Part shown: positions 1 through 7,607 of the stretch, one piece after another | How the letters are laid out: each line of letters opens with the position of its first letter | How positions within the stretch are numbered: position 1 is the stretch's first letter | Notes under the pieces: generated by a model | The model's input: only the letters and a program-made list of their open reading frames with translations | Database searches by the model: none | Told to the model about the DNA's origin: nothing | Translations under genes and position numbers: made by a program | NCBI RefSeq assembly: GCF_013363975.1 | Contig: NZ_JABWGN010000009.1 | Span: 248,001 to 312,000, forward strand | DNA: 64,000 bases | Direction: 5' to 3' | Source: Nonomuraea montanisoli | GTDB taxonomy: Bacteria > Actinomycetota > Actinomycetes > Streptosporangiales > Streptosporangiaceae

Positions 1-1
1 T

Positions 2-307
2 GAGTTGAGTGCAGGAGAGTCCGTGTTCAATCAAGCGCGGCAACTTGCCGCACAGCACAGTCTGACAAGATTCATGGCACGAGCCCAGGAGGGCCTAGCG
101 CATGTCATGGCTGCTCGCGGGCTGGTTGAGGAGGCACGCGAACTGTGGTCGCTGGCACTGGACACCTTTCCTCCGGGCGTCTTCGACGCGGAGAGCAGCA
201 GGATCCATCTTGGTGCCGCAGGAGTAGATCCAGTTCATTGCCGCCGGTGCCGGATCCACCGCGAAGCTTCGGCGCCTGATTGTGGCGGGGCAGGGCGGGG
301 AGGCTAG
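2..307 (+). CDS. C-terminal fragment of a TPR-type protein (runs off left edge)
   Basis: The frame is open from the window edge to a stop at 305-307, so only the C-terminal end of a longer gene is visible. Two helix pairs resemble tetratricopeptide repeats (ARAQEGLAHVMAARG then EEARELWSLALDTF), the pattern at the end of actinobacterial AfsR/SARP or XRE-TPR regulators. The last 30 residues look unconserved (HCRRCRIHREASAP), so the natural end may have been lost. The family assignment rests on helix pattern only. Confidence 0.4.
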   Translation, partial: ELSAGESVFNQARQLAAQHSLTRFMARAQEGLAHVMAARGLVEEARELWSLALDTFPPGVFDAESSRIHLGAAGVDPVHCRRCRIHREASAPDCGGAGRGG

Positions 308-805
308 GGCCTGCACCGCTGTGGCTAGGCGCCGCGCCAGGTGAGGCAAGGGCTGCCGCGCAGCCTGCCAGCACCGATGCACTGCCCCGGTGCGGACCAC
401 ATGCAGCACACGGATCGACTCGGCCATCCCGCTTCCGTTTTTCAGGGCAGCGTGAGCCTCGTCGGCCAGGACTGCCTCGGCAGCGGAGTCCAGGGGATCA
501 GCCTTCCCCTGGCCCTGCGCTGTTGCCGATCAAGGTGATTGACCGTGCCCACTTTGACCTTCGCGCTGCTCAGGTGACGACGGTACCTTCTACCCCTACT
601 GCATGCATCCGGCCGAAGGAGCGCGCGGCTTTTCCCAGGAGACCTCGAGCGGCCCAGCAGCCCCCACCTGGTGCGAGTCGCCCACGAGCACTGGGACCAG
701 ATCGGGACCACACGTCGTTCACGCACGGGAACGATGCGCAGGTCAGCGAACCCGACGCGCGCCCGGCGCCAGGCGCTTGACCTGCGAGAACCATTACTCC
801 CATGT
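308..805. other. No supported gene
   Basis: Several open frames cross this stretch on both strands, but none has a recognisable domain, a convincing ribosome binding site or a coherent composition. Most are rich in Arg, Pro and Ser, as expected of GC-rich noncoding reading. It lies next to the att-like site and may be scarred integration-site DNA. Confidence 0.5.
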
Positions 806-848
806 TCTGGGGGTCAAGGGGTCGCAGGTTCAAATACTGTCGTCCCGA
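806..848 (+). other. att-like site: 3' part of a tRNA-Pro(GGG)
   Basis: The segment starts in an anticodon loop (TCTGGGGGTCAAG), runs through a variable region and a T arm (GCAGG TTCAAAT ACTGT) and ends with an acceptor strand CGTCCCGA. The loop CTGGGGG carries a GGG anticodon, so this matches the 3' part of tRNA-Pro. No D arm or 5' acceptor strand lies upstream, so it is not a complete tRNA. One T-stem pair is mismatched (A where C is expected). The 3' end of an integrase remnant overlaps it, as in actinomycete elements such as pSAM2 that integrate into tRNA-Pro. Confidence 0.6.
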
Positions 849-1308
849 TGGTGATACAAGGCCGGTCGACTTGGGTGAAAGCCCAGGTAGGCCGGTCTTT
901 CTGCTTCCCTCCGCGATCATGCTGATCATTTACACCGCCCGGAGTTCGGGACCAGCCCTGGTTGAGGTGGGCACTCAAGGCGTTGCTCGCTGCCACGAGG
1001 GAGTAGCTGACCGGGTGGACATACCGCTGCGTGGTGGTCAGAGACCCGTGGCCGGCGATCTTCCGCAGCACGTGAACCGGGACTCCGGCGCCGGTCGTGC
1101 CGGCGGAGGTGTTCGTAGCCGAGCTTCGCCACGACCTCGTCCCAGCGCGTCGCGTGGTGATGCGGCCTCCTCTGGGACCGGTGAACAGCCGGGCACTCGG
1201 ATCGTTGCCGGCGGCCTCAAGACGCCGCAGCACCAACTCGCGAACCTCGGCGATGATCGGGACCTTCCTGGCCCGCTTGCCCTTCGTGCCTGCACTGTCG
1301 CCGAAACC
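814..1308 (-). pseudogene. Tyrosine recombinase (integrase) C-terminal remnant
   Basis: The C-terminal catalytic part of a phage/AICE-type integrase is readable. Upstream is a stretch with GTKGKRARKVPI. Then come LVLRRLEAAG and the box VPVHVLRKIAGHGSLTTTQRY, which holds the HxLR, H-G and catalytic Tyr motifs. The last residues read through the tRNA-Pro att-like segment. The N-terminal arm-binding and core-binding domains are missing: in this frame nothing integrase-like precedes about 1308. Only roughly the last third of a usual 380-450 residue integrase remains, so excision activity is not expected. It probably marks one end of a decayed integrative element. Confidence 0.6.
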
Positions 1309-1340
1309 TCCGCCGCCAGATCGGCCGCCCTGTCGCCCAC

Positions 1341-1459
1341 CTCGAAGACAAGATCGAGTACGCCCGGCTTCCCAGAGCCCAAGGCGACTTTCTCGGCGTC
1401 ATCGCCGCCAAGACCGGCAGCCCAAGACCTCCCTGCGCCGCTACCTCAGCGATTGACAA
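1341..1459 (+). pseudogene. Frameshifted coding remnant, unrecognised
   Basis: A plus-strand reading gives LEDKIEYARLPRAQGDF followed by GVIAAKTG, and after a one-base shift continues KTSLRRYLSD before a stop at 1457-1459. The amphipathic, non-random composition suggests the C-terminal tail of a real protein with one base lost near 1425. I do not recognise the family. A perfect 16-bp GC palindrome lies directly after it at 1461-1476. From 1460 to 1726 no further gene is seen. Confidence 0.25.
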
Positions 1460-1726
1460 GCCGCGGCCGGCCGCGGAATCGAGCGCTTCTGAGACGGCCC
1501 GCCGGCGCCCGCAGATCGTCAGTGCCCGCGCATGGCGTTGGCTCCCCCCGGACGCCAACGACGACGGGCGGGCCGGATGTCCTTCACCGCGCTTCACCCC
1601 ACGCACTGAGCCCGGCGCGGTGGCGTCTTTGGGTTCCAGCCGCAGCGCCGGCAGGAGAGCGGCCGCGTGTATGAGTGACAGGGTGATCTTCGTCCCGGCG
1701 AGGGCTTCCAAGCGTTTCTGCCGTAG

Positions 1727-2302
1727 TCACTCGTGAGCGGGCCATTCCTCGGCCAGGAGCGCGTATGAGAGACCGTCGAGCCATCCCTTGGTGCGGTGGA
1801 GTGAGTCTCTCACCGTGTGCTGTTCGCGGCGCATCCCGACCCGCTCCATCAGCCGCCACGAGGATGCGTTGTCGTAGAAGCAGTCCGCGTGCAGGCGGCG
1901 CAGGCCAAGACTTGTGAAGGAGATGTCGATGAGGGCGCGTACCGCTTCGGTGGCGTAGCCCTTGCCGCCGTAGGAGGGATCGAGCGTCCACCCGAGCTCT
2001 CCTTGGACGCTTTTCGCCTGGTCAGCGACCTCTTCCTGGGCCCAACCGTCCTGGACCTTCAGTGTCAGGTCGCCGATCACCCGGCCGTCCAGTTCGACGA
2101 TGAGAAGGTCTACGAGCCGCTCCTCGCGGAGGAAACGCTCACGGTAGTCGTCGTAGGTCCTTGTGGCGGCCGGGACCCATTCGTAAGTCTCCGGCAGCTG
2201 CCGGAAGGCCCAGGTCGCGTCCAGGTCGTCGGGGGCAGCCCGGCGCAACAGCAGCCGCTCGGTGGAAATCGGCCAGTCCAGCGTGTCAAAAGGGTGACGC
2301 AT
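1727..2302 (-). CDS. RimJ/RimL-type GNAT N-acetyltransferase
   Basis: This 191-residue protein has the usual RimJ/RimL opening (ISTERLLLRRAAPDD) and a GNAT core: VIGDLTLKV on strand 4 and LGWTLDPSYGGKGYATEAV carrying the acetyl-CoA pyrophosphate loop (Q/GxxGxG/A), followed by LHADCFYDNASSWRLMERVGM. Such enzymes transfer acetyl from acetyl-CoA to amines of small molecules or protein N termini in the cytosol; the substrate cannot be read from sequence. Length and motif order are complete, so it looks functional. It stands alone among damaged genes, with no operon partner. Confidence 0.85.
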   Translation of the reverse strand: MRHPFDTLDWPISTERLLLRRAAPDDLDATWAFRQLPETYEWVPAATRTYDDYRERFLREERLVDLLIVELDGRVIGDLTLKVQDGWAQEEVADQAKSVQGELGWTLDPSYGGKGYATEAVRALIDISFTSLGLRRLHADCFYDNASSWRLMERVGMRREQHTVRDSLHRTKGWLDGLSYALLAEEWPAHE

Positions 2303-2329
2303 GGGCCCTCATGCTGACAGTGGGCTGTG

Positions 2330-2479
2330 GTGATACACAAACGGATTATTGCGAGCGACGTCTCCGACTACGACGTCAGCCCCGTCGTCCTGGAGACGCC
2401 CTACGACGACTACTGGTACCTCGTCGTCGACAGCTATCCGCGGCGGATCAAGGTCTGGGTCACCGAGATCTTCGATTGA
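2330..2479 (+). CDS. Small hypothetical ORF or C-terminal fragment (49 aa)
   Basis: A GTG-started frame encodes 49 residues with protein-like composition (LETPYDDYWYLVVDSYP then RIKVWVTEIFD). The aromatic and acidic beta-strand pattern looks like the end of a larger beta-rich domain. No clear Shine-Dalgarno sequence precedes the GTG. It may be a truncated remnant rather than a complete gene. I cannot name the family. Confidence 0.3.
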   Translation: MIHKRIIASDVSDYDVSPVVLETPYDDYWYLVVDSYPRRIKVWVTEIFD

Positions 2480-2716
2480 CGGCCCCAGGTCCGCGCGCAC
2501 TGTGACGCCACACCGGTCCCTTCGCGGGAAGCGCAGGGACTCAGTGCCAGATGTAGACGCCGTAGGTCTGGAACGGATGCAAGGTGCCGTCGAGTTCGCT
2601 TCACCTGGTTGGCGAACCCTCCCGCGCCGGTGATGACTGCTTGCTCGGTGCCGCGCCGTCGGAGATGGGGGCCAGTGCCGTCGCGGCTGCTTGCAGCGGC
2701 TGTGGCGGCCGGGAAG

Positions 2717-3837
2717 TTACTGGGCGTCGTGCCTACAGGGTGTCCTTGACCTGGCCACGGGGGGCAGGCCAAGTAAGCCGGAAAGGGGGTCGCTGTCGGT
2801 GACGTCACGGTCGCGCTTGGCGCCGTCGCCGGCTTCGGCAACGCGGGCACCGGGCCGGTGGTGGATGGGTGCGGTCGCCGTGTGACGCAGGCCGGGCAAG
2901 GCGACCACCGACTCGGTGAGGTAACGGTAGAAGACCTGTGCGGTCCTGACGTCGATGCTGGCGTACAGGTTCGTGGTGCCGGTCACCGCGGCGGCGAAGG
3001 CCACCTCTGGTGTGTTGCGAGTGCCGCGCCCGCTTCGGCGAGATGGGACGGGTCCACCTCCAGCCACAGGGCGGCCCGGAAGCCCTGCTGCACGACGTCC
3101 CGGTGGTACTCGACGTCGAAGTACAAGACGCCGGTCTTTCTGAGTTCGGTGATGCGGCGGCGCACGGTTGAGGCGGACAGGCCGGTCGCGGCGGCCAGTT
3201 CTCCCGGTGCCGCTCTGCCGTCCCGGGCCAGCAGGTCGAGCAGGTGCCGGTCGCTGTCGCCCAACGTCACCGGAGGCGTGGTATCCGTGGCCTGTTCGGG
3301 CACGACCACAGGGCCGAGCGCTGCGACCTGCGCCGCCGAGAGCGGTCCCCGCTTGTTGATCGGGCCGAGGTCCTGGCCGAAGAAGACGTGCAACAGGCAG
3401 TGGGCCGACACATCCACGACCTGCGGCGTGCGCGGCAGCTTCCGCAGGAGCGGTGACTCCTCCAGCCCGGGACCGCGGGTCCGCACGGAGCAGGCGATCT
3501 CCGTGCCCCCGGAACCGAGAGTGACCCAGCTGGTGTCCGTGTGCCGCGCCCTCGCCACACCGATGGAAGCGGCCGCGTCAGGCGTGCATCGCACACGTAC
3601 GACCCACCGGGAGTCACCGAGCCGTACGGGATGGGTGAGGCCAAGGACCCGAAGCTTCCCAGCGGATCGAAGCCGGGACAAGCGGCGCGCGACGGTCTGG
3701 TCGGACACCCCGAGGACCTCGGCGATCTCCCGAAGGGAGGCCCTTCCGTTGATCTGAAGGGCATGCGCGAGCTCGGTGTCTTCGGCCGACAGTTCGGGAT
3801 CTTCGCGACGACGAATGTCGAGAAGGTCATCACACAC
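2717..3837 (-). pseudogene. Lrp/AsnC-family regulator, frameshifted
   Basis: The gene encodes a double-HTH Lrp/AsnC protein. The first HTH lies near residues 35-70 (ASLREIAEVLGVSDQTVARR) and the second near 195-230 (APGELAAATGLSASTVRRR), each followed by a ligand-domain segment. The main frame ends at 2983, but the conserved continuation PEVAFAAAVTGTTNLYASI is in the next frame and stays open to 2717. Losing one C near 3013 (CACCCA to CACCA) explains the break, so this is either a recent frameshift or a sequence error. It is divergent from a broken MFS gene at 3985, which suggests a former regulator/transporter pair. Confidence 0.75.
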
Positions 3838-3984
3838 CTGAGTATGTCGAATCTGCGCAAGTCTCGACCTCTGACTTACTCAATCGCCCTTCGGTGCCCG
3901 ATGTTCGGTTGGCGGGACCCCTCAGCGACCATGCGGTCCGTATCGGTCCCGGACAGCACGCTCGATCCGAACGGAGAACCCGGC

Positions 3985-4530
3985 ATGCGCAAGTGGTGGC
4001 CTCTGACGGCGGTTTGCCTTGGCGCCTTCATCCTGCTGATGGACGTGACCATCGTGAACGTCGCACTGCCCAACATGGCTGACGACTTCGACGCGTCCTT
4101 CACCTCGTTGCAATGGGTGATCGACGGATACGCCCTGGCCCTCGCTGCCCTTCCGCCAGTTGGGCATGACCTTGGCCATCGCCATCCTTGGCGCGGCCTT
4201 CACCAGCCGGACGGTCGCCGCACTCGCCGGACCCGCCACGGTGCCCGACGCCGCCAAGAGCGCCGCGGCCTTTGCCGCGGGACAGGCTCGGCAACTGATG
4301 AACGCGGTACCCCCCCCGCACACCGCGACGCGGTACAGCACCTGATGCACAAGGCCTTCGTCACAGGGCTCGACCGTGTCTTCCCCCAGCTGTCGGCCAT
4401 CGCGGCGGCCTTCGGTGGGCTGGTCGTCCTGACCCTGGTACGGCCCCCTCGCCGGACGGTCCCACAAGCGCCCGAGGCGGCTCGCCGTCGTCTCTTTTCC
4501 CAGCCGGACTCACCGTCCTCAGCAGTGTGA
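3985..4530 (+). pseudogene. DHA2/EmrB-type MFS transporter, internally deleted
   Basis: The N terminus is a clear drug:H+ antiporter start (MRKWWPLTAVCLGAFILLMD then VTIVNVALPNMADDF, QWVIDGYALALAAL). The sequence then jumps directly to the C-terminal end of the same family, read in another frame (GMTLAIAILGAAFTSR), and returns to the first frame after a run of eight C residues near 4309 (LMHKAFVTGLDRVFPQLSAI). Most of the 14 membrane segments are gone. The protein cannot work as a transporter. A divergent damaged Lrp gene lies 147 bp away. Confidence 0.75.
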
Positions 4531-4542
4531 ACACGCTCAACC

Positions 4543-4716
4543 GATTCGACCGTTCACTTCGTCAGACCACAGGATGCACTCGCCGCCGACGGCTGGCGTT
4601 CCCGAGCGGTCGACCTGCCGAGCGCCGGCCCGCAGCCCACACCCTCCTTCCGGGCCGCGCCCGCCGAACTGGCCGCCCTCCTTGGCAAGATCGCCTCCGC
4701 CGCCACCGAAGTCTGA
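4543..4716 (+). pseudogene. Short unrecognised coding remnant
   Basis: An open frame without a good start reads DALAADGWRSRAVDLPS and ends APAELAALLGKIASAATEV at a TGA. The alanine-rich helical ending looks like a genuine protein C terminus, but the family is not recognised and the 5' part is missing. It follows the broken MFS gene directly. Confidence 0.2.
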
Positions 4717-4792
4717 GACCATCGCACAGCCGGGGGCGATGCGAGAGCCGCCCACGCACCCGGCGTACCTCACGCCGAGGGGGCCAAGGGGT

Positions 4793-5425
4793 TCACGGAT
4801 TCGCCGTGAGCCCGCCCAGCACGTCGTACATCTGCTGCGTGGTCAAAGGCGCGACGGGAAGCGGTCCTCGGACGGCCTCCGTACGCAGCCCGTCGAGCAG
4901 GAAGGCGACGCCCCGGCGCCACGCGCCGGGCGCGGCGCCGGCAGCTGCGCGAGCGAGCAGAGCGCTGCTGCCGAAGACGAGCAGAAGGTCCTCGCTGGTG
5001 AAGTCCGGGCGCAGGGAGCCGGCCCGCTGGGCGCGCTCGATGATCCGGGTGGAGGCGGTCTGCGCCCGGTCGCAGACGGCCATCAGCAGCTCAGCACGCG
5101 GATACCGGCCGCTGACCACGTCGGCGACGGCGGGGTCGGTGGCCTGCAGCTCGCAGACCTTCTCGACGTAGTAGGCGAATCCGTCCCAGGCGTCGCCAAA
5201 GGACAGGGCGTGCTCGGCGACCTCGTCGAGGCGGCCTGCGGCCAGGTCGGTCACCACCTCGTCGATGAGTGCCTCGCGGGTGCCGTAGAGGTTGTACAGG
5301 GTGCCGTGGCTCACCCCGGCCCGGCGAGCGATCTCTTTCAGCGGCACCTTGAGGCCGCGCTCCTGGAAGAGCTCGGCGGCGGCCGCCCGTAGTTTTTCCG
5401 CGTTGCGTTGCGCGTCGGCCCGCAT
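4793..5425 (-). CDS. TetR-family transcriptional regulator
   Basis: The 210-residue protein has a typical TetR N-terminal HTH (residues about 12-58: AAAELFQERG, LKEIARRAGVSHGTLYNLYG, TREALIDEVV) and a C-terminal helical ligand domain of the SBP-like type. An AGGAGG ribosome binding site precedes the ATG at 5425. It is divergent from an SDR gene at 5573. The 147-bp space between them carries two copies of TTGACCC-N2-GGGTCAA, so it most likely represses itself and the SDR. The ligand is unknown. Confidence 0.9.
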   Translation of the reverse strand: MRADAQRNAEKLRAAAAELFQERGLKVPLKEIARRAGVSHGTLYNLYGTREALIDEVVTDLAAGRLDEVAEHALSFGDAWDGFAYYVEKVCELQATDPAVADVVSGRYPRAELLMAVCDRAQTASTRIIERAQRAGSLRPDFTSEDLLLVFGSSALLARAAAGAAPGAWRRGVAFLLDGLRTEAVRGPLPVAPLTTQQMYDVLGGLTANP

Positions 5426-5476
5426 CCGGTCGTTCCTCCTGGCTGTGGCGTGGACTCCATGGTCGCATCCTGAGAC

Positions 5477-5510
5477 GCATCCAACTTGACCCGGGGGTCA
5501 AGTTGGATGC
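5477..5510. promoter_or_regulatory. Operator 1: perfect 16-bp inverted repeat
   Basis: GCATCCAACTTGACCC and its exact reverse complement are separated by GG. The core TTGACCC-GG-GGGTCAA at 5486-5501 recurs at 5528. Location between the divergent tetR and SDR genes makes it the probable TetR operator. Confidence 0.8.
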
Positions 5511-5527
5511 TACCGTCGTCCAACAAG

Positions 5528-5543
5528 TTGACCCCAGGGTCAA
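5528..5543. promoter_or_regulatory. Operator 2: TTGACCC-CA-GGGTCAA
   Basis: A perfect 7-bp inverted repeat with a two-base spacer, identical in half-site to the core of the repeat at 5486. The two cores start 42 bp apart, which is four helical turns, so two TetR dimers could bind the same DNA face. It lies 17 bp before the SDR ribosome binding site. Confidence 0.75.
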
Positions 5544-5572
5544 GAAAGCCGTTCATGGCAAGGAGCACTCCC

Positions 5573-6295
5573 ATGTCCAAAGTGATCGCCGTCTTCGGTG
5601 CCGGTACCGGCCTCGGGGTGTCCGTGGCCCGCCGCTTCGGGCGCGAAGGTTTCCGGGTCGCACTGGTGGCCCGCCGCAAGGACCGGCTGGACGCCCTCGC
5701 CGGGGAGCTCGGCGGCGAAGGCATCGAGGCGGTCGCCTTCTCCGCCGATCTTGCCAAGCCCTCCGAGGTGCCTGCCCTGGTGCAGATGATCCGGGACCGC
5801 CTGGGCCGGATCGACGTGGTCGAGTACGGGCCGATCAGCGGTGACACGGGCTTCACCGCCGCCACCGAGCTGGACGCGGCAACCCTGATGGAGCTGTCGC
5901 CGCTGCTCCTGTTCACCCCGGTCGAGGTGGTCCGGGCAGTGCTGCCGGAGTGGACCGAGCGCGGTGACGGTGCCTTTCTGCTGACCCAGGGCTACTCGGC
6001 GGCGCGGCCGATGCCGTACCTCAGCGGCCTGGGCCCGGTGATGTCCGCCACCCGCAACTACCTGTACTCCCTCAACGCCGAGCTGGCCGGCACGGGCGTC
6101 TACGCCGGCACCCTGAGCGTCGCCTCCCTGATCGCCCGGAGCGAGGTGGCCGCCGCGGCGCAGGCCGCCTTCACCGCGGCCGACGGCCCGAAGGTCGGCA
6201 TCGTCGATCCGGACGACCTGGCCGATCAGTACTGGCGCATGTACACCGAGCGCGACCACGTCGAGCGGTTCTACCCCGACTCGCTCACTGCCTGA
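5573..6295 (+). CDS. Atypical short-chain dehydrogenase/reductase-like protein
   Basis: The start ATG at 5573 follows AAGGAG with 7-bp spacing. The 240-residue protein begins with a Rossmann fold (IAVFGAGTGLGVSVARRFG; G-x3-G-x-G) and an NADP-like ARRKDRLDAL strand, followed by SADLAKPSEV. The usual NAG is replaced (VVEYGPIS), and where classical SDRs have YxxxK the sequence reads LGPVMSATRNYLYSLNAEL, so both the catalytic Tyr and Lys appear absent. Nucleotide binding is likely, but classical SDR chemistry is doubtful. It is divergent from, and probably repressed by, the adjacent TetR. Confidence 0.8.
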   Translation: MSKVIAVFGAGTGLGVSVARRFGREGFRVALVARRKDRLDALAGELGGEGIEAVAFSADLAKPSEVPALVQMIRDRLGRIDVVEYGPISGDTGFTAATELDAATLMELSPLLLFTPVEVVRAVLPEWTERGDGAFLLTQGYSAARPMPYLSGLGPVMSATRNYLYSLNAELAGTGVYAGTLSVASLIARSEVAAAAQAAFTAADGPKVGIVDPDDLADQYWRMYTERDHVERFYPDSLTA

Positions 6296-6336
6296 TCACT
6301 GACGTCTCCCGCCCGCGCGTGAAGCGGTCCTGGCAT

Positions 6337-6813
6337 CTACAGGCGTTCGAAACCGGGGCCGGCCATCCACCGCCCCGTGAGGTCATGGTGCGGGCGGCCT
6401 CCGCGCTCGTGCGACATCTCGCGGCACAGCAGGCAGGTGCCGGGCCGGCTGTCGGGCAGCCCGGCCGCGGCCATCTCGTCAAGGAACGCGGCGAACTCGG
6501 CGTTGGTGACCAGCAGGTTGCGCCGGCGCAGCCCGTTCTGCCCTGGCACGAACGCGACCTCGACCCGGCGAGTGGCCGGGCTACCGGGTCGGGGACGGAG
6601 TCGCGGGCGAGAGACAGGCGGCGTGAGGGTGTACAGGTGGTCGCCGGCCGGCCACTCGCCGGCCTGGGCCGCGATGTGCGGCGGAAACGTCCGCTGCGCG
6701 ATGGTGATCGCCTTCATGGTGGTGGTGCGAACGAGTTCGGCGGAGGCGGAGTCCAGCTCAGCGGTAAGAGCCGTCTTCGGGGTGGTGGTGACGAAGGTGT
6801 CCTCGACTCGCAT
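6337..6813 (-). CDS. Hypothetical protein (158 aa)
   Basis: A minus-strand frame with plausible composition. The N-terminal 50 residues include TAELDSASAELVRTTTMKAI; the middle reads RRVEVAFVPGQNGLRRRNLL and VTNAEFAAFLDEMAAAGLP. A CLLC pair precedes a His-rich tail (SHERGGRPHHD). No signal peptide or membrane segment is seen. I do not recognise the family. It is convergent with the SDR gene, with 41 bp between stops. An internal ATG (MKAITIAQRTF) is a possible alternative start. Confidence 0.45.
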   Translation of the reverse strand: MRVEDTFVTTTPKTALTAELDSASAELVRTTTMKAITIAQRTFPPHIAAQAGEWPAGDHLYTLTPPVSRPRLRPRPGSPATRRVEVAFVPGQNGLRRRNLLVTNAEFAAFLDEMAAAGLPDSRPGTCLLCREMSHERGGRPHHDLTGRWMAGPGFERL

Positions 6814-6969
6814 CGCTGTCTGCCCGTCGGCCTCCCGTCCCGTCCGGGGGCGGTCGACGCCGGCCAGCTACGGCACAACACGACTGCCGCCATCTGCTGA
6901 CATCCAGGCACCCCCGCCTGACGACCGGCCGACTGCACGGCTCGCTCCGCTGATCATCGTGACCGGCGG

Positions 6970-7143
6970 GTGAACCGCAGTCGGGTTCGCTACGCAGGCA
7001 GGCCCGTGACCCGAGCGGATTGGCCATGCATCCCCGACGGCAAGCGGCGAGTGATCCGCGAATGGGAAGAGGTCTCCCGGCGCGTCGCCGACGGCAGCCT
7101 CGCTGACTTGCAACGCTCGGAAGAAGCGTGGCGTGACCATTGA
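6970..7143 (+). CDS. Small hypothetical protein (57 aa)
   Basis: A GTG-started frame encodes a basic 57-residue protein whose second half is a charged amphipathic helix (RVIREWEEVSRRVADGSLAD, LQRSEEAWRDH). The composition is that of real coding DNA, but no good ribosome binding site precedes the GTG. It lies just upstream of the arsenic island and could be the end of an older gene. Confidence 0.35.
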   Translation: MNRSRVRYAGRPVTRADWPCIPDGKRRVIREWEEVSRRVADGSLADLQRSEEAWRDH

Positions 7144-7238
7144 GCGCGGCGGCCCCGGCCGGCGTTGACGTACGGACCGGCGCAGCACCATCAGGCATCT
7201 CGATTCCCGTGAAAGGACGGCCTTCCACTTCGGCGCTT

Positions 7239-7263
7239 CATCGATTATCGTCGATTCTCGATG
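7239..7263. promoter_or_regulatory. Probable ArsR operator over the first arsR start
   Basis: CATCGA and TCGATG form an inverted repeat with a 13-bp spacer that contains further TCGAT elements and overlaps the ATG of the arsR at 7261. TCGA-type repeats are usual in actinobacterial ArsR operators. The absence of a Shine-Dalgarno sequence suggests a leaderless transcript. Confidence 0.45.
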
Positions 7264-7596
7264 GATATAGATAGGGGTTCTCTGCCGCGCGCCGAGGCCG
7301 AGGAGTACGCGAGTTGGTTCAAGGCGCTGGCCGACGCCACCCGCATTCAGATCGTGTCGCTGCTGGCCCGGCGGCGCGAGCCGATGAGCGTGGGCGAGAT
7401 CGTGGCGGTCTCCGGAGTGGGCCAGTCCACGGTGTCGCACCATCTGAAGATCCTCGCCGAGGTGCGGTTCGTCCTGGTGGAGCGGCAGGGCACGTCCAGC
7501 CTGTACCGGATCAACGAGGCGTGCGTGAGCTGCTTCCCCACGGCCGCCGACGTGGTGATGGGAAACCCGGCGCCGGCTGCGCCGGCCTGTGAGTGA
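7261..7596 (+). CDS. arsR: ArsR/SmtB-family metalloregulator
   Basis: The 111-residue winged-helix protein has FKALADATRIQIVSLLARR, then the recognition helix region VGQSTVSHHLKILAEV and the wing ERQGTSSLYRINE. Potential As(III) ligands are C-terminal: C88 and C91 (EACVSC) plus C110. This recalls the ArsR type whose sensing cysteines lie after the DNA-binding domain. It should repress the arsenite methyltransferase gene 11 bp downstream, with which it is probably cotranscribed. A TCGA inverted repeat overlaps its start. Confidence 0.9.
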   Translation: MDIDRGSLPRAEAEEYASWFKALADATRIQIVSLLARRREPMSVGEIVAVSGVGQSTVSHHLKILAEVRFVLVERQGTSSLYRINEACVSCFPTAADVVMGNPAPAAPACE

Positions 7597-7607
7597 GGGA
7601 GATCCTC

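Noticed and set aside
804..848. Complete tRNA-Pro gene
   Set aside because: No D arm or 5' acceptor strand upstream, and one T-stem pair is broken.
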